Source of the DNA: Megalonaias nervosa
Lineage: Eukaryota > Mollusca > Bivalvia > Unionida > Unionidae
NCBI GenBank assembly: GCA_016617855.1
Contig: JAECUM010001134.1
Span: forward strand, 1 to 64,000
Length of the DNA: 64,000 bases
Direction: 5' to 3'
The notes under the pieces are model-generated. The model made no database searches. It was not told where the DNA came from and saw only the letters and a program-made list of their open reading frames with translations. Both the position numbers and the translations under genes were made by a program. Shown one piece after another: positions 48,136-59,420 of the stretch; positions within the stretch are counted from its first letter, which is position 1, and every line of letters starts with the position of its first letter.

Positions 48136-50734
48136 TCCTGTATTAACAAGAATTTTCAAAATAAACTGAAACAATGGAACAGTTTTGAAAGCGACACAAT
48201 CTAGTGCGTCATGCACACATATCGATATAAAGCCGAACAGTAAATTAGTTTTCAGTAGTTTCATCTAAATGTTCCCTATCCATCGTTTATAGTGTTTTAT
48301 TTTTCAACAACAAGAAACATGTACTTCGTCTTGTGGGGATAAATGTACGTCATTTCTGGTTGGTGTCCTCTATAGGTGGGAAATTGTAGCTAAGGGGAAG
48401 TAACAGCACTGTATACTTGTATTTCAAGTAATTAAATTATTATGTCTTCTTTACACTTGATAATTTTTTTGTTCCTTTTGTGCGAGTATAACTACTTTTA
48501 ATCATGTAATGCATATTTGATGTAACAAGAAAAATGTTGGAGTATGGCCGATGACCTTTAAATTAAAGTTTCATTTACAACTTAATTACATCTTTTTGTC
48601 CTCTTCATTTCTGGTTCCATTTTTCACAAATCTACAGTCTCATCAACTAATTTTAAGTTCATTGCACTGTAGTTTACATTAAAAACTATATAGTCTATGT
48701 ACCAATCTATCATATTGTTTTTTTTTCTTCTGCACTTTTTTCCATACCTGTGTCCACATAAAAACTTGTTTTCACAATTTTATCCCACAAAATCCAAATT
48801 GTTTGGAAGGGGTAGGTACTGAAAGGCCCGTTTTTTGCCAAAATATTCACACATTTTTTAAATGTTGTTGATCCGATAATACCATGGCCAAAAAGGTATC
48901 AACATTTAAAAAACTTAAAATCTCAACTGATCTTTAAAAAATTATCTGACATTACATTTTATGCACATGCTCAGGACTCAAATTTGGTTATAAAATATCC
49001 ATTATGTGCTAATATAGAAGCTATTACTACATGTAACCTAATGTTTCTGCTACAATAACTGCATATCCCACATAGCAACAAGCTATCTATACACAATAAT
49101 TTGACTGTCATGATTTTAAGGACTCCATCTAGTGTCGAGATAAAGTGCATTACTGCTTCTAAACACCACTAAATCACGAATCAGCAGCTTGAGCCTCCTA
49201 CAGATCTTAATTTTTTCTATTTATGTAAGTTTTTGTTTATATTTTTCTTCAGTAATTTCAGTTGCTTCCTCTTGCACTATTTTATTCTTTCTGCCTTTCC
49301 TTCTCGTGTCATCCAGAGGTCTCACTAGGATTTTAAAAGTAGAAGTCCAGGACTCCTATTTAGGTAAAAATAAGAGTCCCACCAGCAAAAGTTGCAGTCG
49401 CCATAAGCATATTGGGCATACCTGAAGTGGCTAAATGTCCAGATGAGAAGAACCATTGGTTGTCATTGAGCTTACATTTCCAAATTCTTTACACAACTGA
49501 CATATAACTCTTGTTGGTCCAGTAGAGTGAGACTGAATTTTGTCAATTCAAGCAAAGGCCGTATTCCAAACACTAAGCCAGACACCACACAATTTCTTAC
49601 ATTTGGCTACTGTTCCATCTGAATTATTAGTTCTAGCAACTTCAGCACTCTGTCAATTTGTTGTTTAACCCCAAAATACTAATACAATGTTTGAAAACGA
49701 AATTTTGTCTATGTCTCGACATGTCTTGATTTTGAAATCAAATAATAAATGAACGGTTCAATTGAGGACCCCATCACAGTTAGAAAAGTCTCCTTATCCT
49801 TGAGTAAACAGCCTTTTTTTTAAAAAGTCCTAATGTCCCTGGACTCTTTGTGTGTGCATATGCCTGTATGTGTGTGCACATGCTCAGCTGCATACATGCA
49901 TGTCTGAACGTATAAATTTTTCTTATGCATGAATTCCATATTAATGCACATAAAAACATTAAGGACATATTTCACACCAAAAATTTTGCCCATTTTTCTC
50001 TTTAACTGTTTATTCTAACATTAATATAAAAGTGGTGTATATCCTTTCAAGGTTTAGTTCTATGTTTACATGCCTACAAGAAGACAAATGTTACCACTTC
50101 CATCTTGAAATTCAATGCCATATGACCATGTATATTTGAAGTACATGGGTTTGGGAAATCAAACTTCACAAAGAGAAAATGCTATGGTGTATAGCAGATA
50201 ATTTATAATGGACCATCCTTAATTTCATATCATTTAATACATGATAGGAGATTTTTTGCCTACATATCTATAATCCACGAACATAGGTACCACAATGGAG
50301 AAGAAAACAATAGGCAAATTAATTGTTTAATTCCTTCATTAAAAGCAGTCCTGAATAAAAAAATCAAATACATAGTTAAGGAAAAGGGGGGGAACATATT
50401 TTATCTACACAAGTTTCATCTGGATCTAATTATGAGCCAAAATTGACTCTTACAGTACATACACCTACCCCTTTGTCAACGTAAACATTTTTCCCAATAA
50501 TTCTTTAAAATCTGAAATGGTTTGCATCTGGTTGTCTTTTCCCACTTCTTGCATCTAAGATATTCTGAGTTGTAAAAAAGCTTGAACACAAAATTTCAAC
50601 ACAGAATCTTAATGCTGATGATGTGACCACTGCCGCCAGAAAAGTAACGCATAAGTCTCACCATTTGCTGATGCAGGTCTGGCAATAGTGAACTACAAGT
50701 AAAGACAACAGTGATACAAAACACTGTAAAGTAC

Positions 50735-50851
50735 CTGTTCTTTTTTGCCCTTCTTTATGACCATTGGCTCAGGCTCCTCAAACCTCTGTGTCAGTTCTCT
50801 CAATCTCTCCACACTATCCACTATCAGCTCAAATTCCCCCAAATCTGGCAC
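50735..50851 (-). CDS. Exon of the large gene: short helical segment
   Basis: The acceptor is CTGCTGCAG|GTGCCAGA and the donor GAACAG|gtactt, giving 39 codons in phase 0: VPDLGEFELIVDSVERLREL, TQRFEEPEPM, then the basic VIKKGKKEQ. It joins directly to the next conserved exon (IIKPPPRKRC). Together they look like one folded unit of about 94 residues split by an intron. Confidence 0.85.
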
Positions 50852-51352
50852 CTGCAGCAGGTAGGTGTCCACAATTATTAATGGTTACCTTTTGGATATG
50901 TTTCTATTATGTGTAATGGATTTTAAGTATGAAACTAAGCATGTTGATATAAATACTAAAATGGCTCCTGGTACATTTAGCATGTGAAAAAGGTGGACTA
51001 TGCTTATCCTCTCATCATTTTCTCAAAAAGGTAACTTAATCTCGAGTATTTTTTAAAATCTTTCTCAAAAGCTGTTTTGTATGCTTATTTTAATTTTTAA
51101 TTACAGCAAATTCTTATAATCTAGTCATGCTAAGGGCTAAATTACTATGCCACAAACTGCTAACACGAATAAAAAATTTGTACTGGCAAAGGGCTCCTTC
51201 TTTCATATGTGACCAATTGCCTAGTCAACGTTTGTGTTTATTATGACCACACCATGCAAATGAAACAAGATTACAACCACAAGAAACCACCAATTTAACT
51301 CTTTTGTTTTTCTTCAAAAGTGACATAATATAGGAGTGTGATTTCTACTTAC
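50852..51352 (-). other. Intron, nothing recognised
   Basis: A 501-bp AT-rich intron with no repeats identified. Confidence 0.6.
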
Positions 51353-52978
51353 CATTTCTTCCTCATCATCATCTTCTTCTTCCACTTCCATTTTCACCCC
51401 ATATTTTTTCATTGAATCACTGTTATGCCCCTTCTTGCCATCAGTATCTTTTTGTGTTGAGCACTGTTCCTCCTGTTTGTCATTCATTTGATTCTGAGGT
51501 AAAAGGTCTTCTGCTACATTTTCCTTTTTTAAACTGACAGTCTTTGTGCAACCCAAAGAACTTTCCACAGATGCCATGTCACTACTAAGTATTAATCCGT
51601 TTCGAGAAAATTCTACTTCAGGCAAGGAGAAGCTTTCCAAGTCCTGATTAGCATTTTCATGAATAGAATCACCATCCTCAAGGCTATATTTAAAGAAACT
51701 AGTGTTCCCTCTGTCTAATGGCAACTGATAATTATGTTCAAGTCCAACTACACTATCTGTCGGGAAATCCAAAGGTTCCTCTTTCACCCTTATTTCATTA
51801 ATGTTTATAAAGTTATTTGAAACCTGAGATTTTTCAGTATCATCTGAGATCCTGGAATCAAGATTTTCATGTTTATTTGACTCTGCATTTGTAATCATCC
51901 TTCCTGACCCATTATTTGCATCCAATACAGTACTTTTATAACTGATATCATCTCTGCATAATGTAATCATACTTTCACATTTAATGACTTTACACATACT
52001 ATTAGGAACTAAAGAGACAAATTTTGTTCCACTTGCCTGTTCTTTGACATTCACTGCAAATTTCCCTCCATCACTAATTTCTTTTGTCCTCTTTATTTCA
52101 TTTGTGACATGATTATCCATGCCAGAATCAGCAGATTTATCAAGATCTAAAAAACCAGAGTCCGATAAATTATTACCAATTTGAAAATTCATGGAATCTG
52201 AAGACTGCTCAAATAATTCTGGATTTCCCTGAGAATTCAAATTGCAACTCACAATATCTGGAGTTATGGTTCTTTTAGCACTAAATACATCTTTAAAATC
52301 CACCCAATCAAAAGCCCTATGTGCATCACTATCATTTTGTAAGGCAGAGTTATTATTTGAATTTACTTCAAATTCCAAGCCTGGTTCAGTCTTGCATTTT
52401 AATTCCTTTCCATCAAAGTAAACACCCTCCCTTGAATTAACTTCAACGTTGCTGCTGGTATCACAGATTTTCTTGCCCTCACTGTTCTCACTAAATTTGG
52501 AATTATCATCCAAGTAACTGTCATCCTTGGTCTCTTGAGATAATATACTCTCTTCTCCTGATATGTGTTTATGCAAGCTTTCATCATCCAGTTCATCTCT
52601 GCTATTTACCGAGGAATTATTCTGAAATTCACGTTTTAATCTTACTCGTTTTCTGCCACTATAAGGTCCAATATTCTGGCTTTGTCTACTTCTTGGGGGA
52701 CTGGATTCACGAGAACAGTTCTGTGAACTGCTTGAATGACTGTCTGTATCACTCTTATCTCCATATGGAATGGTGCTATCACTGCAGTGACTAAGATGAT
52801 CTTCTAGAGTCTCTGCACCAGACAAACGACTTTCCTCTGTCTCTTCATCCACATCTTCATTGCTACTAGAGGACTGCCCCTCCTCCTCATCTTTCTCCCC
52901 TTCATCATCCCCCTCTTCTGAAGAGTTCATACTTTCTTGTTCAACATTCAGCTGCAGAGGTACTACTGCTTTGATAGT
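51353..52978 (-). CDS. Exon of the large gene: 542-residue acidic, Ser/Asn-rich region
   Basis: The acceptor is ATCTTTTAG|ACTATCAAAG and the donor GAAATG|gtaagt; 1626 nt, phase 0 at both ends. It begins TIKAVVPLQLNVEQESMNSS, then a long Glu/Asp/Ser run, a short basic patch SGRKRVRLKREF, and a disordered Ser/Asn/Asp-rich stretch. It ends with EVEEEDDDEEEM against the donor. KCESMITL and VKEEPLDFPTD resemble sumoylation-type (psi-K-x-E) sites common in nuclear regulators. No folded domain is recognisable. Confidence 0.85.
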
Positions 52979-53580
52979 CTAAAAGATATAAAGTAATTTA
53001 ACTCATGCTACTGATAATACATACACAACTGTATGGAAATGAGAAAACCAACCCAGCTCTTAAATTGAATATACAGAATTCAATTAAGTAATGCAATATG
53101 AAAACATAATTCTTGAATCCTAGCTAATTGTTTGCCCATGCAATCCTCCAAACCCATACCTTTCAACTTAAAAGAGCAACTATACATATTCCTAAGAGTG
53201 ATATGAATTTTCTACACAATTAAAGCTTTATCATTTCCACCAAAGACATCTACCTTCACCATCCCCTTAGCATTCATTTCATATTCCAGTCTTGTAAAGA
53301 GAAATGCTAAGGCATGTGATAGCATCCATATGTGATCTACTGAATGTACAAAACTAATTATTCTTTCTGTTGCAGTGCTCAAAGAAAAGAAAAAGTTTTT
53401 AGACACAGGCCCAGGGCTTGGTGACTAAAGTAAAAAATGCACCAGCCCTGACTTAAATTCCACATGCCTGGAATCCAATTCCATATGTCCAAAACCCTTT
53501 TGTAGTATTATTTGTCACAAAACGTTGTGATTCTACACTTCAAATATGAAAAGATAAAAACAAAATCATATTAAACTGAC
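52979..53580 (-). other. Intron with a short dispersed repeat
   Basis: 602 bp. Around 53385-53440 it carries the reverse partner of the repeat at 1395-1450. Nothing else seen. Confidence 0.6.
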
Positions 53581-53718
53581 TTGTGTGTTTATTTGGACCT
53601 CAAAAAACATTTCATGTAAAGCAATGTTCTCCTCCAGGTCCTTTTTCAGCCACTGTCTAATTGCTCTAACAATGTTCTTCTTACTCAGTGGATCAATGGT
53701 TTTCATGTTCATTAGTAT
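53581..53718 (-). CDS. Short exon of the large gene, inferred from splicing and phase
   Basis: Reading the - strand, an acceptor GATGATTTAG|ATACTAATG and a donor ACACAA|gtcagt bound 138 nt: exactly 46 codons, open throughout, in phase 0 like both neighbours. The product starts ILMNMKTIDPLSKKNIVRAI and continues RQWLKKDLEENIALHEMFF, a charged amphipathic helix pattern unlike random AT-rich translation. It joins LRLRQ-type upstream sequence to TIKAVVPLQ downstream without a break. The acceptor's pyrimidine tract is poor, so the exon could be longer, alternative or spurious. RNA reads would settle it. Confidence 0.65.
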
Positions 53719-54464
53719 CTAAATCATCTCTTTATTTATAGTTTCTATTTATGCTTTTGTTGTTCATAGGTGCCACTTAGTATGTTTAACCAGTGTTTCA
53801 TTACGCTGAATTATTTTTCATTAAACTTTTAACTCGAAACATCTTGAACAATGCAACATTACTTAAACAAGACCATTAAAAAATACTTAAGTGATTTTGC
53901 CAAAATTTTTAGCCAGGCTTTCCTTTTTATCAACTCAGCTGAAGGATGGCCAGTTTTTAATCAAAAACTCGAAAGACAACAAGACCACATTTAAACCCTT
54001 TATTACTTATACATACAAAATCATTCCCGCTTTTGACCTATACTCTCCAAATTACAACAATAAAGAAATCAATTAACAGCTTGTGTAAACATGCTAACCT
54101 CAGTTGCATTGTGCAGCTGTGTATCACTGCACCAGTTGCAACATTTACTGGAACAGTTCCAGTACCCAGTTCTAGATGGTTTCCGGCACATAAATAAGCA
54201 AAACAGTATTAATTTGCAAAAGGTATATGAACATTAGTTACAGTGATCCAGGCAATCTCCTCCTCATTTTTAAATCAAATACTTCACTCTGAACACAAAA
54301 TTTGCAGATTTTGATAAAAGTATGATATTAAGTAGATGATCTTTATCAGAATAAGGGGAATACACACCAAAATAAATACAAATGATTTACTAGTCTTCCA
54401 AAATCTTGAAAATAAATTTCCTCATATCATCAGTGCATTGAAGTTTTCTATAAAAATTGAGTTT

Positions 54465-54570
54465 TCTTTTTTACAAGCCCGACGGACACCTCACTTAGAA
54501 TACAGGAGGGACTGAATCTGAAATTAGAAGGGCTCCTGGTGTCGGACTATTGGATTTTATGAGCACTGTG
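54465..54570 (-). repeat. Dispersed repeat, copy 2 (partner at 275-375)
   Basis: The reverse complement of this block aligns with 275-375 over about 100 bp, from CAGTGCTCATAAAATCC to GGCTTGTAAAAAA. Orientation is opposite to copy 1. Confidence 0.7.
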
Positions 54571-55039
54571 TTGAATAGAAGACAAAATTTGTGTTTGATA
54601 TTGTAACCAGACCATCGTTTTTTTTTTAAATGCAAAAATTTCTCATCAAATTGAGATTTTACAATATCTTGGTTATGTTATTTCAGACAATATCAATATT
54701 TCTGTCAGGGGCTGAGAAAATGGAAAAGAATGGAAGATCACCTTTTAGTTATAAAATTTTTAGTCCTTAAAAATCTTTTGAATGGTGGGTGAAAAAAAGA
54801 GTTGAAGAATTCCTCAAATCTGTGGAAATCATCCAAATATCCTCAAAGATACTAAAAGATTCCTGAAAGGAAAATTCATGATTTTATGACTGAATTTAAC
54901 CCCTGATACTTGCTAAATGTTTTGTGAAATAAGAATTCTTCAAAGGCACTGACACTCTAGTTTCTGAAAAGAATTTCCAGAAATTTATGACTGTTTCTTG
55001 TTTTGAAATGATGAGTATTGAAACAATTTCTGATATTTT

Positions 55040-55600
55040 TTAGAGATCAGATGTTCATATTGGCCATTGTGGTGGACATACTGGATGTAAGATCAGCACC
55101 ATTTTCATTCAGACAAACCAGACATCATTAGAGATGTTTGATGAAAACCCCATGCCAACAATACCATCCATTCAGGAAAAATAGTAAGTTCAAGTTTTTA
55201 ATATGTTTATTGTATGAAATGTCTGCAGAATTCCATTTTCATCATTTTCATTTAAGACCAACTAAATATCATAAGAAGTCAGATGGTGAAAAACGCATGT
55301 CAATATGACAAACAACTCTGAAAGAATAACAACAATTTTTTCAAGATGACCACCAAGGTGGCCATACATGTATCATATTGGCATCATTTTCATTCAGGGT
55401 CAACTAGAGACAATAAGAAGTCTTCAGTTTAAAACCCCATTTAGGAGGAGTACCTACAAAAAATATTTTCAAGATCGCTGCAATGGCAATCATATTAATG
55501 TTAGATCAGCACCATTTTCATTTAGGATCAATTTAACATCATAAAATGTCGTGTGTGAAAGCCCAATGTTGATATGACCATCCTTAATAAGATTTTCAAA
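55040..55600 (+). repeat. Family A element, core units of a split copy
   Basis: Four core units are marked by AGCACCATTTTCATTCAG-like phrases near 55101, 55240, 55386 and 55512. The expected terminal block appears only at 56780-56945 (AATTTAGGAGAAGTAGCAGT, CTCCTGGTCTATGACCAGTA, GAGCTGAAAAC). About 1.2 kb of retrotransposon relics lies between. Confidence 0.75.
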
Positions 55601-55604
55601 CTGC

Positions 55605-56050
55605 ATGCACAGAATTACAATAACAAATCAATTTTTGAATAAAATTAATTTTATGAATGACAATACACATACTTTTTGTAAACAAGAAGTTGAAAATATC
55701 GAACATCTATTTATGCCAGTCCAGAGATTGAAGAGTTTCCGAAATCCATTACTGCATGGATTAAAAATTATATACCAAATATTATAATTTCAAATGATAT
55801 GTTTTCATTGGAAATGACAAGTTTGGTGATCTAATTAATATTTTTATTTTTCTGCAAAATATCTCATTTCCAAGTCTTGCAGTTCTGCACACAATAAAAA
55901 ACCAAAACAAATTTTCCAAGTTACAAAAGCATAGTTTGATACTACAGGAAACAAGAAAAACATTTCGCAAAGCTATATAATAAAATGTAAATGTTTGAGA
56001 AAAAGTGGACCTTTTATAAAGCTTACAAGCAAACGCTGTATCTGCTACTG
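55605..56050 (+). pseudogene. L1-like non-LTR retrotransposon fragment (ORF2 C-terminus)
   Basis: The + strand encodes THTFCKQEVENIEHLF, matching the CxFC...E..ETIEHLFW zinc-knuckle-like C-terminus of L1/Tx1-type ORF2. In a shifted frame come LAVLHTIKNQNKF and a KTFRKA stretch. The usual later Cys/His of the motif is lost and frames are broken, so this is a dead 5'-truncated copy. An AATAAA-rich tail with a short A-run near 56260-56280 may mark its 3' end. Confidence 0.65.
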
Positions 56051-56289
56051 AGTTCTGTATTTTTATGTATAATTTTCTCTGTATCTGTTATGTGTAAGAG
56101 TAATTTAGAGAGAATTTGTAATTATATCTATTAATATAAACTGTGGAAACTAGATGTCAGGACTTTTCAACAATTATGTACAACACCCAAGGATCAGTGA
56201 CAGGTGGTGTTAAATGGAATCTGTAAAACTCCTGAAACTTGAAATGTTGAAACGTCAATAAATAAAAAACATTTCAAAAAGTTTATCCT

Positions 56290-56720
56290 TTCTCACAAAT
56301 ATTTGTTCACTTGCTGTTACCATTTTAAAATCATTCCATTCATTCGGGATGTGTTCAGCATTATTCAGAATGACACCTTCTTGCAAGTGCAGTAATTTGC
56401 AAATATTCTTGTCAAAAGTGTTTCCCCAAACAATATTACAATATTCGAGGTATGGCTTTATGTCTTATATTAACCTATTTTTAATAGATATGGCCTTATC
56501 TTGATTAATAACCGAAGTGATGAACTGACTTTATAAGTTGAATATATTCAATCCATTGCAAACTGTTATCGACTAACATGCCTCGAATTTTTTCATGGTT
56601 AACCACTGTAGACAAATTTCATTCAACTTAAGATTCAACTTGTTGTTTTCTAATTTTGCTCTTTTTTGTTGGGTAGTAATCATTAATACTTTAGACTTGT
56701 CTTATTTACTTTCATGCCAT
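56290..56720 (-). pseudogene. Second non-LTR retrotransposon fragment (RT C-terminus)
   Basis: On the - strand, broken frames read LVDNSLQWIEYIQLIKSV, then IKPYLEYCNIVWGNTF (with a frame slip) and KLLHLQEGVILNNAE. This matches the post-YxDD region of RT in Jockey/CR1-type elements (GVxxDxxLxWxxHI ... PYLDYCxxVWG ... LQKRAARII). It is opposite in strand to the neighbouring L1-like fragment. Several stops make it non-functional. Confidence 0.65.
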
Positions 56721-56779
56721 TTTCTTTGCACCAGAAATAAATTCTAAGTAAGGCCATCAGAAAGGAGATGTTTAGGTCT

Positions 56780-56945
56780 GATTTTAGCTGTTTAAAATCT
56801 CATGGAGTAATTTAGGAGAAGTAGCAGTAAGAAACTTGTGCTAATGGATGGAAATACAAGAATACAAGAAATGTTAGACAAAAGACCATCCTATAAACTC
56901 TCCTGGTCTATGACCAGTAGAGCTGAAAACCACTGCTACTGCCAA
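56780..56945 (+). repeat. Family A terminal block, displaced
   Basis: Matches the unique end of the copies at 44165-44310 and 29340-29400: GGAGAAGTAGCAGTAAGAAA, ACCATCCTATAAACTCTCCT, GGTCTATGACCAGTAGAGCT. Confidence 0.8.
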
Positions 56946-57415
56946 GAATTATTGTAACCTACCAAGAAATAATAACAATATTACAAAATCTCAATTTGAG
57001 TAAGAAATTATGAGATGTATAGTGAAACTAGGCACAGTAGAAAAATAGGTACAAAAATCATTGTTTTAAAATATAATATCATAAATTGTAAAATTTACCT
57101 GCTAAACAGTATACTGAAACTGCATTGGTTATGTAAGTTTTATGATGCAAGGAAAGCTTCTTCTTACAAATGTTTATTTACTTCTTTTAGAAGAATAAGT
57201 CTGGTTAAGTCTGTAGTACCTGTAATTAATTTTACAATATAAAACTGAGAATATCCCTTGAACAATACATTTTTTGTAATTTAAAGAAGAATCTCAAACT
57301 GACTTTAATAAGAAGCAAAACTTTTATGAAACACAATTAACTAAGTGACAATATTATCCAATTTATCTCACACATTTCTTATCTAAACAATCCTCATGCA
57401 AGATCCTCTATTCAC

Positions 57416-57529
57416 CTGTCGTAACCTGCTTGGTCTCTGTCTGCTTGGCTGTAACACTGGTGCTGGTGTTTCAATCACCCTTCTCTTTTTTTTAAGCTTC
57501 TTTGCAGCCTGATGGTTAAGCACAGGGTT
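57416..57529 (-). CDS. Exon of the large gene: Lys/Arg-rich, nuclear-signal-like
   Basis: The acceptor is CTTTTTCTTAG|AACCCTGTG and the donor CGACAG|gtgaat, giving 38 codons in phase 0. It reads NPVLNHQAAKKLKKKRRVIE, then TPAPVLQPSRQRPSRLRQ. The KKLKKKRR cluster is a strong monopartite nuclear signal, and the PSRQRPSRLR stretch is DNA-contact-like. The phases allow direct joining to the 62023-62232 exon upstream and to 53581-53718 downstream. Confidence 0.85.
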
Positions 57530-59420
57530 CTAAGAAAAAGATTGAATCAAAATGTTCATAAATATAGCATTAGGCAGAGTTGGGGTCGGGTTTGCAAATT
57601 GGGATCATTTCAAAAGTGCAAAAGTTAGATTATGTTTAAAACAAACATGGTACAATATCTTACTTTTTCAATTAATTATGAAATTACAAGATGGGTTTAT
57701 CTTAATTTTAGCACAATTTAGAATGTGACTATGTTATGAAACACATACTCAACTGTAAGCTCTCATGTAGGTGCCTATTCTACATAAGTGCAGATTACAA
57801 CAGAATAAAATTAAGATTATAACTGACAGATGATCAAAAATTATCTTTGACTCTTGAGGAAAGTCAGTGACTCATAGATGTGTATTAAAAAAACCTCCTG
57901 GGATATCAACTTTTTAAAAAAAGAAATATAAAATGAAGACTGATGACCAGGTTTTCAGTGCAATATGCAAAAGAAATCCTATGTTCTGTTGCAAAAATGA
58001 TGTGTAAATATTATCTAATTAGTACATGGCTTCCACTATCACCAGAAATTTCAAGCCAAAAGTATTCACAGAAATTTGTATTTAATGTACTATTGTGTAA
58101 GAAAGAATTAGTGTCTATCAACTTCTTTCAAAATATGCAATGATCTTATCTTATTTGGCATACCAAATATGGTAATACCTGCACCTCATACAAATTAACC
58201 ACGAAACAGTAGTTTTAAACATTTTTACATAAAACCCTTACACCATTCTATGGGGGTGGGGTGGCACTTTTAACATATTTCTGGCTATATCATGCCAAGG
58301 AAATGGAAGCCTATGTTTCCTATTTTTAAAGCAAAGGAAAGAAACTGAAATAAGGATGTGCATAACCATATTTTCTCAAGTTATCAATGACACTATGAAA
58401 GTAATCTGATAATAATTTACAGGACTAAACCTGATCTGTCAGAGAAGCATGTACTTACTGAATACTCCCAGCAAAATACGAATTGTAAATACAATTTGTA
58501 TTTAAAAAATGTAGAGATAACTCTAAAAGTACTAAACTAACTAACCTGAATCTTGCACAGGACACAAAGTATCGTCATGATACAAACAAATACCAAATTT
58601 CATGAAAAGATCTCAAATGGTTCTGGAAATATTAACCTAAGAAGAGTGTGAGAAGCAGAAGATAAAATTTGTAATATAAATGAAGATACAGAATAATATG
58701 CAGATGAGAGACCTTTTTACAGAACACACTGTTCAGTCATGATGTAAATGTATGCTAAGTTTTATGAAGGTATCGCAGAGTTCAGGCAATACTTACAGTA
58801 AGTAAACAAAAGTCTGAAGGCTAGACAAGCTGACCACAGACATCCCCCACCATCATGGGAATTTCAAAATCTTGGAACAGAACTATCATTTAGTGGCAAA
58901 ATTTCTGAATTTCAACAAATATTGTTTGATCATGAATAAAAGCTCAGTTTGCACCATACAAAGGTTTTGTTTTTCTCTCAGGACCACTTAAGCTATTGTT
59001 AATATTTTATTTCATAACATTTTAGTGCATTAACATGGGAAAGTCACTTATGTTTGCTAAATTCATATATACTTTTTCATAAATAGTTAATATCAACTGA
59101 TATTTGCAAAGCCTGATTACAAAGTCTGATATTCCACAACCCAAAATACCAAGTCCCCAGAGTGCTGTTATTCAATGAAAAGTAATACATACATTCTGTT
59201 GTTGAAATTAACATATATACCAGTGGTGTAGCTTGGATTCTTGTAATAGTTATGCAGAGTAAAATAAAAAGACATAATAATGGAATCCAGGACATGCCGC
59301 TAAATTTTGGTAACAATGTGCACTCGCATGATTATTTGCATAACTTATAAAATACTAGAGCTATTGATGATGGGCACATCACACAGGGCCCCACTCACAA
59401 CAAATTTGCTTGGCAGGGCC

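Larger units (their letters stand above)
45542..50734 (-). other. 5.2 kb intron, mostly unassigned AT-rich sequence
   Basis: Contains a family B copy (45660-45960), short direct repeats near 46640-46700, a ~70-bp duplication at 48003-48135, and otherwise no exon or RNA gene that I can support. Frames such as 47995-48264 (-) are repeat-driven. Confidence 0.6.
53719..57415 (-). other. Intron with nested retroelement relics
   Basis: 3.7 kb. It holds a dispersed repeat at 54465-54570, a family A element (55040-55600 plus its terminal block at 56780-56945), and between those two parts an L1-like fragment and a second non-LTR fragment. The first ~740 bp and 56946-57415 show nothing recognisable. 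Confidence 0.65.

Noticed and set aside
47995..48264. 89-codon - strand frame starting MKLLKTNLLFGF, resembling a secreted peptide
   Set aside because: It overlaps a ~70-bp direct duplication, lies deep in an intron, and shows no conserved pattern or splice support.
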